From an uncultured Lachnospiraceae bacterium (GTDB lineage Bacteria > Bacillota > Clostridia > Lachnospirales > Lachnospiraceae), in assembly GCA_949738465.1 (NCBI GenBank), contig CATJBQ010000097.1, positions 1 through 45,616 of the forward strand: DNA of 45,616 bases. The letters run 5' to 3'. A model generated the notes under the pieces. It did not search any database and was not told where the DNA came from. It worked only from the letters and a program-made list of their open reading frames with translations. Shown here piece after piece: positions 1 to 7,192 of the stretch (positions are counted from its first letter, which is position 1; each line of letters opens with the position of its first letter). Both the position numbers and the translations under genes were made by a program.

Positions 1-37
1 ATGCCTTCAGTGTGATTCTCATTACTTGACTTGCCAT
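1..37 (-). CDS. rpsJ: 30S ribosomal protein S10, N-terminal 12 codons only (truncated by window edge)
   Basis: Minus strand reads ATG GCA AGT CAA GTA ATG AGA ATC ACA CTG AAG GCA = MASQVMRITLKA, typical Firmicute S10 N-terminus; AGGAGG upstream at about 49-54. Not in the supplied ORF track because it is too short. Confidence 0.85.
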   Translation of the reverse strand, partial: MASQVMRITLKA

Positions 38-262
38 AAAAAAAGTCGCCTCCTTTTCGCACTCTAATAGCAGTACGACAAGCGGTGACTGTACACTCTA
101 CCGTGTGTGTCCTGCTGTTCACGCACGGCCTCTACCCCTCGGTAGATGTCCTATTGGGTACAGTGACTTGTCGCCAGTTTCCTAACTTGACATTCGCTCC
201 ACGGAAAAACCTGCCACAATGGGCAGCAACCTCGCGCTTCATCGCTATCAATGCCACAGCAC
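38..262 (-). promoter_or_regulatory. Structured 5' leader of the S10 (rpsJ) operon with promoter
   Basis: -10 TATACT (rc of 268-273) and -35-like TTGCAT (rc of 291-296) with 17-nt spacer; leader has long-range helix 158-173 with 76-94 (CGACAAG/CUUGUCG and ACUGUAC/GUACAGU) enclosing hairpins at 132-145 and 101-128. Confidence 0.7.
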
Positions 263-351
263 GTACTAGTATACAGGATGTTTTTGGGAAATGCAAGAGT
301 TTTTATGGAAATATTGTTTTTTTTTCGGTACAATCTTTTTTTTATAAACAG

Positions 352-386
352 ACGCTCCGCAGCCTGCACCGCGGAGCGCTTTTTTA
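352..386 (+). terminator. Rho-independent terminator-like hairpin
   Basis: ACGCTCCGC-agcctgcacc-GCGGAGCGC followed by TTTTTT on + strand; poorer T-run on minus strand. Confidence 0.6.
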
Positions 387-1997
387 TAAATCATCAAAAT
401 CAATAAAATCGATATCCTTATCTTCGTCCTTCTTCTTTCGGGAGCCGCCCCGCCTGCCAAATACCAGGATATTAACAATGGCAATCACCGCGGCCACCGC
501 CACCAGAACCGCCACACACGTCATCAGATGTGCCCGGTCCTTTTCCTTCCGGTACTTCTCCTGCAGCGTCTGGTAATCCTTCTGGTATCTTTCTTCGTCA
601 AAGGCAGGTTCTTCTTCCTCCGGCTGCCCCACAACGCCAATCTGGACGAACCGCTGCAGACTGCCCTCTACACTGTCAAACTGATACCAGCCATAAGTCC
701 CGCTGCTGCTTACGCCGTACACCAGATAAAAGTCCCCGGCGCCCTCAATTCCTTCCGTATAAATGTCAGCCAGCCGGAAGCCGTCCATGGCATATTCCCC
801 GAAAGCCACCTCTGCGGCCTCGTACCCTTCCGGAACGGCCGTTTCCGTGTTATATGCGAGTGGAAGAACAATCGCATAATTACTTCCCACCGGGATATTA
901 ATATATGGAAAGAACGTATTCGTTCCTTCATTATAAAAATAGCAGCCCTCGCTCCCGCCTTCGGTTCCTTCCGGGACCTCCTCCTGCAGATAGTACAGCT
1001 TTAAGTTTCCATGAGAAAATTGATAGATTTCCACTTCTTCTCCATCGTAGGCTGCCTGTGACTTTTCAAATTCCTCCGGCAGCGTCATATCCTCCGGAAA
1101 GGCTGCGCTGACTTTATAGCTCTTACCGCCGATTTGGATTCCCGTCCCGGGCGTTTCCCCCGGATCTTCCTCCCCGGGCACTTCTTCCGGGTCTTCTGTG
1201 GCGGCTCCGCCCCTGTTTACCGTAATCGTGTAAACCGCTATAGTTCCGTTTTCCGCCTTCACCACAATCTTGACCGTATTCTCGCCCGGCTTCAGATCCG
1301 TATTGCCGGTCACGGACTCCACGCTGGCCTTGGCGTTGGACACCTGGGCGTCCACCGCAATGCTGGTCACATCCGCACCCACGGAAGCGGTATATTTGGT
1401 GGTGGAATATTTAAAGGCAGGGGACAGTGTTCCCGGAGAAATCGTCAGGGATTTCAGGGAATTGTCCGCCGATTTACCGGCATTGCTATCCCCGCTGTTA
1501 TCCGCACCACCGTTGTTTCCGCCGCCTCCGCCTCCGCCATTGTCTCCGCCTCCGTTATTTCCGCCGCCACCATCTCCGGAGGCAGCGTTGTTGACGGTGA
1601 CGGATGCGCTGGCGCCGCCAATTGACATTCCTTCTGCCGTTTCTACGGCATAAGCTTCCACTACCGATGCAGAAAACGTTACCGTTCCCGGAGAAGTCGC
1701 CCGATAGGTCAGCGATGCTGAATCTGATCCTCCCGCCGAGGGTTCCAGGATGGCCGCGCTGTTTCCGCTTCCCGTATACTCCGCGCCACCGGAACAGCTT
1801 ACATTTACCTGAATCAATGCCGTTACATCTGCACTGCCGCTTACCGTAACCGTTATGGTATCTCCAATATTTACCGTACTAGATGAGACGCTAAGGGATA
1901 CACTACCCGTTGCCGCCCTGGCCGGCATGGAAAAACTGCCCATAGCCATAACCGTTACCATACAAATTCCCAAAATAGTTCCAAATATTCGTTTCAT
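384..1997 (-). CDS. Secreted/membrane-anchored surface protein: Ig/cohesin-like N-terminal domain, Gly/Asn-rich linker, cadherin-like beta-sandwich domain, C-terminal TM
   Basis: Signal peptide MKRIFGTILGICMVTVMAMGSFSMPARA; LKSLTISPGTLSPAFKYSTTKYTASV...YTITVNR cadherin-like module; C-terminal TM VAVLVAVAAVIAIVNILVFG then KKK. Start set to 1997 behind a GGAGG. Confidence 0.75.
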   Translation of the reverse strand: MKRIFGTILGICMVTVMAMGSFSMPARAATGSVSLSVSSSTVNIGDTITVTVSGSADVTALIQVNVSCSGGAEYTGSGNSAAILEPSAGGSDSASLTYRATSPGTVTFSASVVEAYAVETAEGMSIGGASASVTVNNAASGDGGGGNNGGGDNGGGGGGGNNGGADNSGDSNAGKSADNSLKSLTISPGTLSPAFKYSTTKYTASVGADVTSIAVDAQVSNAKASVESVTGNTDLKPGENTVKIVVKAENGTIAVYTITVNRGGAATEDPEEVPGEEDPGETPGTGIQIGGKSYKVSAAFPEDMTLPEEFEKSQAAYDGEEVEIYQFSHGNLKLYYLQEEVPEGTEGGSEGCYFYNEGTNTFFPYINIPVGSNYAIVLPLAYNTETAVPEGYEAAEVAFGEYAMDGFRLADIYTEGIEGAGDFYLVYGVSSSGTYGWYQFDSVEGSLQRFVQIGVVGQPEEEEPAFDEERYQKDYQTLQEKYRKEKDRAHLMTCVAVLVAVAAVIAIVNILVFGRRGGSRKKKDEDKDIDFIDFDDL

Positions 1998-2008
1998 TCT
2001 AACCTCCA

Positions 2009-4228
2009 TCATTGGATGATCTCATATCCCAAAATGTGACGCTTGATCTTCAGGCAGTCCAAAAGATCCACCTTTCCGTCTCCGTTGATATCTGCTGCCT
2101 GGAATTTTTCGCCCGTAAGCGTCTCGATCCCAAGAATATGACGTTTTACAACCAGCACATCTAATAAAGAGATTGATCCATCCCCATTAGCATCCCCTTT
2201 TATGACCTGCGCATTCCCCTGCCGCACAATATTCACAACATACTCCCTGACCGCTCCATTCTGGGCCGTACAGGTCACCTTCACCGGATTGCTTCCGTGC
2301 TTCAGATTCACGGTCCCCGTCCCCGAAATCGAGGATGTGGAAGCCACCGTGCTGGCGCTGAGCGTTACAGCGGAAACCTCCTTGCCCACGATTAAGGAAT
2401 ACTCGTTCTTCCCGCCATTGAAGGCCGGCGTCAGATTATAGCCGTTCACCGTCAATGATTTCAGCCAGTTGTTGGGGTTGCCGTTATTTGGCAGAGCGCA
2501 GGCATTCTCCGGCATATTGGTATAAACCGGAATCCGGAATACATAGGCCTGCTCCTTGTTGCTGTAGGCATTTCCCATGGTCCTTCCTTCACTCTCAGCA
2601 GCCTGCACATTGGCCATATATTGATGCCGGAAAAGGCCGCTGTAGGAATTGGTCACATTAAATTTCTGGAAATACAACGTATCCTGTCCCAGGTTGACAT
2701 ATTTTTTTGCCACCTCGGAAGCTCCTCCTACAATGGAGGCGCGCACACTGTTCCACCCGTTATTTTTTGCCGTAGTCAGCCCTCTCTGATAAAGTACGGA
2801 GGTGGGCGTACCATAGGCGCCAATATTAAAATAATTGTAGTATCCAGCGAACCCCGGGTAGGTACCGCTAATCAGCGGACTGGTTCCCTTTCCCTGCTCC
2901 TGCTTGCAGCGGGCCGCAAGATGCGTGGGATTTACTTTCGCACTCTGCCCCGCCTCCATAAAGGTCGACGCATAAGTTCTGCTGCCGTCATCCCGCAGTG
3001 CTCCGGACATAAAGGTTCCCGCTAACACCTTTTGCACATCTGCCTCATTCTGGTAAGACGCAAGCTGCAATGTCTCAAATTGGAAAATATAGGTATCGTT
3101 TAAAAAATTCCGGGGATCCATATAATAGGAAATCACTGCCGGGGAAGCGCCCACCCAACTGCTTCCATCCAGCACCGTCCACTTGTTGTTGGCCCAGTTA
3201 TAAGCGCCGGCCGCCGTAGACTTCCAGGAATCGTTGGCGCTGATGGGCACCATATTGACTCCAAGCACGCTTTCCTCGGTAATTACCTTATTCCAGTCAA
3301 GATTCGTCTTCACCGGTTCAAATATCCAGGACGGATGCTTTGCGTGCAGACCTGCCAGCGGAACGGCATAGCTCTGGGGAAATCCGGCATTGATTAACTG
3401 TTGTATGTATTGGGGATCCGCATCGGGATCCGTCACGACCCCGTTGGAATCCTGCAGCTTGATGTAATCTTTGGAAACATAGCCTTCCCCCCCGCCGTAG
3501 TTCACCTTATACCAGCCGTTTTCTTCCCCAAGGATCGTAACCGTCGTTCCCTGGTATATGTAGGTGATGATATCATGGTCGGTTCCCGGCCCCTTCCGCA
3601 CATACAGTGTGCCGCCATTGGTTACAACTATTCCAATCTGTGCCGCCCTGGCTAAGGCATTTCCAAGGACTCCATCCAGGGATATGGCTCCCGCAGCCAC
3701 CGGGTTCTCTGTTCCCGGCACCGCATCCTTCGGATCCTCCACCACGGGCTCGTCCCCACTCAGATCCCCAGTTCCCGGCTCATTTCCCGGCCCTGCGCTG
3801 TCATCTTCTGTATTCCCCGGCCCTGTACTTCCGTTTCCTTCATTCCCCGGCCCTGTACTTCCGCTTCCTTCATTTCCTTGCTCTGTACTTCCGTTTCCTG
3901 CATTTTCTGGCCCTATGCTTTCGTTTCCTTCATTCCCCGGCCCTACGCTTCCGTCTCCTACATTCCCCGGCTCTGTACTTCCGCTTCCTGTATTTCCTTC
4001 TCTCCCATAGCCGGAATCCTGATCCCCTGTATCCCCGGTTCCCGGATTCTTCTGCTCTCCGGAGGCCCCCTGCTCCGCCGCCAGATCCGTCTGGGCAGAC
4101 GCACGGCTGATGGTCACATATTGATAAATGCCCCCGCCTAATACAGCGGCAAGCGTCAGGATTCCCGCATATTTTTTTACTTTCTTTTTTATCTTAAGTT
4201 TTATCTCAGAAGTCATTTTAAAAGACAT
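2009..4228 (-). CDS. Beta-N-acetylglucosaminidase-like cell wall hydrolase: SH3b domain, glucosaminidase domain, cadherin-like domain, C-terminal type I dockerin
   Basis: SH3b (VVTNGGTLYVRKGPGTDHDIITYIYQGTTVTILGEENGWYKV), glucosaminidase region (AGQSAKVNPTHLAARCKQEQGKGTSPLISGTYPGFAGYYNYFNIGAYG), dockerin repeats GDANGDGSISLLDVLVVKRHILG / ADINGDGKVDLLDCLKIKRHILG. AGGAGG supports ATG at 4228. Confidence 0.85.
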   Translation of the reverse strand: MSFKMTSEIKLKIKKKVKKYAGILTLAAVLGGGIYQYVTISRASAQTDLAAEQGASGEQKNPGTGDTGDQDSGYGREGNTGSGSTEPGNVGDGSVGPGNEGNESIGPENAGNGSTEQGNEGSGSTGPGNEGNGSTGPGNTEDDSAGPGNEPGTGDLSGDEPVVEDPKDAVPGTENPVAAGAISLDGVLGNALARAAQIGIVVTNGGTLYVRKGPGTDHDIITYIYQGTTVTILGEENGWYKVNYGGGEGYVSKDYIKLQDSNGVVTDPDADPQYIQQLINAGFPQSYAVPLAGLHAKHPSWIFEPVKTNLDWNKVITEESVLGVNMVPISANDSWKSTAAGAYNWANNKWTVLDGSSWVGASPAVISYYMDPRNFLNDTYIFQFETLQLASYQNEADVQKVLAGTFMSGALRDDGSRTYASTFMEAGQSAKVNPTHLAARCKQEQGKGTSPLISGTYPGFAGYYNYFNIGAYGTPTSVLYQRGLTTAKNNGWNSVRASIVGGASEVAKKYVNLGQDTLYFQKFNVTNSYSGLFRHQYMANVQAAESEGRTMGNAYSNKEQAYVFRIPVYTNMPENACALPNNGNPNNWLKSLTVNGYNLTPAFNGGKNEYSLIVGKEVSAVTLSASTVASTSSISGTGTVNLKHGSNPVKVTCTAQNGAVREYVVNIVRQGNAQVIKGDANGDGSISLLDVLVVKRHILGIETLTGEKFQAADINGDGKVDLLDCLKIKRHILGYEIIQ
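3778..3995. repeat. ~30-bp tandem repeat (about 7 degenerate copies) encoding GSTGPGNEGN-type decapeptides
   Basis: GSTEPGNVGD / GSVGPGNEGN / ESIGPENAGN / GSTEQGNEGS / GSTGPGNEGN / GSTGPGNTED / DSAGPGNEPG within the linker of the 2009-4228 gene. Confidence 0.85.
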
Positions 4229-4404
4229 TGCTACCTCCTGTTCCGCAGTATATGCAAAATAGACAAAGAAACCCATTTTCAATCATATTATAAAATTATT
4301 TTCCAATACTTGTCAACACACAGTTTTCGCATATTGATTCTTTTCCACATTTTGAGTATAATAATGTTTATATCGACACTTCACCAGGAAAGGGTTAGAC
4401 CAAT

Positions 4405-5262
4405 ATGTGGATTGCTAAGAATTGGAAGGATTATGAAGTCATAGACTGCTCTGCCGGAGAAAAGCTGGAACGCTGGGGAGACTATCTCCTGGTGCGCCCC
4501 GACCCCCAGGTCATCTGGGACACACCAAAAAAGCATCCTGGCTGGCACAAACGAAACGGCCACTACCACCGCAGCAAAAAGGGCGGCGGCGAGTGGGAAT
4601 TTTTTGATCTGCCAAAGCAATGGCAGATTCATTACGGCTCACTGACCTTCAACCTGAAGCCCTTTTCCTCCAAGCATACGGGCCTGTTCCCGGAGCAGGC
4701 CGCCAATTGGGACTGGTTTCATGAAAAATTAAAAAAGGCCGGGCGGCCCATCAAGGTACTGAATCTCTTTGCATATACCGGCGGCGCTACGCTCTCAGCG
4801 GCCGCCGCAGGGGCCAGCGTCACCCATGTGGACGCCTCCAAGGGCATGGTAACCTGGGCAAAAGAGAACGCCATTTCCTCCGGCCTGGGAGATGCGCCCA
4901 TCCGCTGGATCGTAGACGACTGTGTCAAATTCGTGGAACGGGAGCTTCGCCGTGGCAGCCGCTACGACGCCATTATCATGGATCCCCCCTCCTACGGACG
5001 CGGACCCAAGGGCGAGATCTGGAAAATCGAGGATGCCATCCATCCCCTGGTCAGGCTGTGCGCACAGCTTTTGTCCCGAAATCCATTGTTTTTCCTGATC
5101 AATTCCTATACTACCGGATTGCAGCCCGCCGTCCTTGCCTACATGATGGGGCTGGAGCTTGACTCCCTGGGGGGACACATAGACGCCCAGGAGATCGGAC
5201 TTCCCGTGTCGGGAAACGGCCTGGTGCTGCCCTGCGGCGCCAGCGGAAGGTGGGAGGCTTAA
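4405..5262 (+). CDS. Class I SAM-dependent (rRNA-type) methyltransferase
   Basis: VLNLFAYTGGATLSAAAAGASVTHVDASKGMVTWAKEN SAM-binding motif and IIMDPPSYGRG catalytic motif. Confidence 0.85.
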   Translation: MWIAKNWKDYEVIDCSAGEKLERWGDYLLVRPDPQVIWDTPKKHPGWHKRNGHYHRSKKGGGEWEFFDLPKQWQIHYGSLTFNLKPFSSKHTGLFPEQAANWDWFHEKLKKAGRPIKVLNLFAYTGGATLSAAAAGASVTHVDASKGMVTWAKENAISSGLGDAPIRWIVDDCVKFVERELRRGSRYDAIIMDPPSYGRGPKGEIWKIEDAIHPLVRLCAQLLSRNPLFFLINSYTTGLQPAVLAYMMGLELDSLGGHIDAQEIGLPVSGNGLVLPCGASGRWEA

Positions 5263-5271
5263 AATACGGCG

Positions 5272-5306
5272 AAAATCCTCCGCAGCGCAATGCTGTGGGG
5301 GATTTT
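5272..5306. terminator. Bidirectional terminator between convergent genes
   Basis: AAAATCCTCCGCAGC-gcaat-GCTGTGGGGGATTTT hairpin. Confidence 0.75.
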
Positions 5307-6303
5307 ATTCTGCTGCGCGCACCTTCTCCGCTTCCCGGACAGTCTCGCACAGATACCGCATCGCCTCCACCGGATACTTCCCCACCGCCGTCTCACCAGT
5401 CACCATCACCGAGGATGCGCCATGCAGAACGGCGTAGAAAATATCCGACACCTCCGCCCGGGTCGGCGCCGGCCTATACTCCATAGAGGCCAGCATCTGC
5501 GTCACCACCATATAAGGCTTCCCCGACTCCCGGCAGCGCCGCCCAGTCTCATACTGCACGGCAGGCAGCTCCCACAGGGGCATGTCATTGCCCAAATCGC
5601 CCCGGGCAATGACAATCTCGTCGGCATAGGGGAAAAATTCCGGAAGACGCTCCACCCCCCGCCGGTTCTCGATCTTTGCAAAAATCCGGATATTTCCTGC
5701 CCCCGCATCATCCAATGCTTCCCGCAATTCCAGCAAATCCTCCGCAGAGCGCACAAAGGGCTGCATCACACCGGTAACGCCAAATTCTGCGGCACAGCGG
5801 ATATTTTCCCGATCCATCGGCGTGAGGGCGGGACGTGGAATCTCTACCCCCGGCAGGGCAATGCTCTTATGCGGCTTCAGATAACCGCCCCGCCGCACAC
5901 GACCAAAAACGTTGCCCTCCTCTGCCGCCTCCTCAATCTCCACAAGAAGCTTCCCATCATCCAACAATAACCGGCGGCCCGGCTTAAGGCAGGGGATTAC
6001 AAGCTCCGGCACAGGAATTCCCAAATTCCCCACAAGAACCCTGCCGCCCTCTTCCAGATCCATAGAAACATTTCCCGTTCTCAATTCCGGCCCCTGCAGA
6101 TCAACCAGAAGCTTCAACGGCCGGCCGACGGCAAGAGCTGCTCCACGCACCGCCGCAATCCAGGAGCTGCGCTCCCTAAGGCTGCCGTGGGAAAGATTCA
6201 GGCGCAGGCCGCTCATCCCGCAGGCCGCCATATCCTTTAAAATATCAATATCTGCGCAGGACGGCCCAAGGGTTCCGTAAATCTCCGTTCTCTCATTATT
6301 CAT
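5305..6303 (-). CDS. Short pyruvate-kinase-like protein lacking the C-terminal regulatory domain
   Basis: PK motifs GLRLNLSHG, VDLQGPELRTG, FAKIENRRGVE, EIVIARGDLGNDMP, VVTQMLASM, PTRAEVSD, VMVTGETAVGKYPVEA; ORF stops immediately after. Start ATG overlaps the upstream stop (ATGA). Confidence 0.8.
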   Translation of the reverse strand: MNNERTEIYGTLGPSCADIDILKDMAACGMSGLRLNLSHGSLRERSSWIAAVRGAALAVGRPLKLLVDLQGPELRTGNVSMDLEEGGRVLVGNLGIPVPELVIPCLKPGRRLLLDDGKLLVEIEEAAEEGNVFGRVRRGGYLKPHKSIALPGVEIPRPALTPMDRENIRCAAEFGVTGVMQPFVRSAEDLLELREALDDAGAGNIRIFAKIENRRGVERLPEFFPYADEIVIARGDLGNDMPLWELPAVQYETGRRCRESGKPYMVVTQMLASMEYRPAPTRAEVSDIFYAVLHGASSVMVTGETAVGKYPVEAMRYLCETVREAEKVRAAE

Positions 6304-6575
6304 CTGCTGTCCCCGCTTTTCACCCATTCCAGTCTCAATTCCACACCAACTGCATGGCCAAGCTTTACCAGATTCTCAATGGTAGGCAAATTCCTCCCAC
6401 TCTCAATCCGAACCACATTGGTGCGATGCATTCCGGTACGGTCTGCAATATCCTGCTGTGTCAACCCCTTCTCCTTCCGAAGTGCAATATATGACTGCAG
6501 AATATCCATTTTCAATTCCCTTACCTGCTCCTCAATCAGCCACTCCTGTTGACCATTCTTAACATAATAATCCAT
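6300..6575 (-). CDS. XRE-family HTH transcriptional regulator
   Basis: LRKEKGLTQQDIADRTGMHRTNVVRIESGRNLPTIENLVKLGHAVG helix-turn-helix; GGAG RBS. Confidence 0.85.
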   Translation of the reverse strand: MDYYVKNGQQEWLIEEQVRELKMDILQSYIALRKEKGLTQQDIADRTGMHRTNVVRIESGRNLPTIENLVKLGHAVGVELRLEWVKSGDSR

Positions 6576-6629
6576 AAAAATTCTCCAAAGCCTCTTGTAA
6601 ATCTTTACAAAATCACTTATAATGTCCTT

Positions 6630-6726
6630 AACAAGAGAGCCATTGACTGGAGAACAGCCAGCCGTCGGCGGAATATTTTTGCAAAAGTAGCGTCTACATC
6701 TGCCAGGACGAGAGCGCTACTTTTTG
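6630..6726 (+). ncRNA. Candidate antisense RNA antitoxin of type I TA locus
   Basis: Promoter TTGTAA (6595-6600)-17 nt-TATAAT (6618-6623); ends in hairpin AAAAGTAGCG...CGCTACTTTTT overlapping the 3' end of the opposing toxin ORF. Confidence 0.65.
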
Positions 6727-6806
6727 TGTTTCATAACGAGCATTACAATTGTTATTACCGCACAAAGCATAATTACAAAGTTGAACAAATCAGCATATGT
6801 AACCAT
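6717..6806 (-). CDS. 29-aa putative holin-like / type I TA membrane toxin peptide
   Basis: Minus strand: MVTYADLFNFVIMLCAVITIVMLVMKHKK stop; AAAGGAG RBS upstream; single hydrophobic helix plus charged C-terminus. Below the size cut-off of the ORF track. Confidence 0.75.
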   Translation of the reverse strand: MVTYADLFNFVIMLCAVITIVMLVMKHKK

Positions 6807-6911
6807 TGGCACCAGCTCCTTTCACAAAATCCGAAGCTGACGTATCGCCCCATTGGCTCCCTTGTTAAATCATTATTTTTCGTTACATTTATCATACGTA
6901 TCAACGATATA

Positions 6912-6940
6912 ACTATCCCATATTTTATTCCCTTTGTCAA
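6912..6940 (-). promoter_or_regulatory. Putative toxin promoter
   Basis: TTGACA (rc of 6935-6940)-17 nt-GATAGT (rc of 6912-6917). Confidence 0.5.
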
Positions 6941-7109
6941 GTTTTATTTCGTTCAATAGCAACGACCGAAGTGGAACGTAGACGGCCGCGCAAGCGGCAT
7001 CTTCCTTTCCGCCCGTATGCAATCGAGTAGGGAAGATTTTCCCCTGCTCGCCGCGCTGGGCGCCCGTCAGCTCTGCTGACAATCTTCCTTTGGGTGCCCG
7101 TGTGCATAA

Positions 7110-7145
7110 AAAAGGAAGCGTCTTTTGGCATCCACGCTTCCTTTT
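7110..7145. terminator. Bidirectional terminator hairpin
   Basis: AAAAGGAAGCGT-cttttggcatcc-ACGCTTCCTTTT. Confidence 0.7.
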
Positions 7146-7192
7146 ACACATCCATAAGCTCTCACAACGCTTTCTACCCGTTTTTCCTGCTC

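Noticed and set aside
85-576. 163-aa + strand ORF at the left edge
   Set aside because: Runs antisense through the rpsJ leader and the 3' end of the surface protein; no coding signature.
3564-4110. Pro/Phe-rich + strand ORFs opposite the tandem repeat
   Set aside because: Repeat-driven open frames antisense to the linker of the glucosaminidase gene.
6873-7151. 92-aa and 64-aa minus ORFs (MCKRKRGC..., MPKDASFF...)
   Set aside because: Overlapping frames through a hairpin-rich block and across a terminator; treated as a structured repeat instead of genes.
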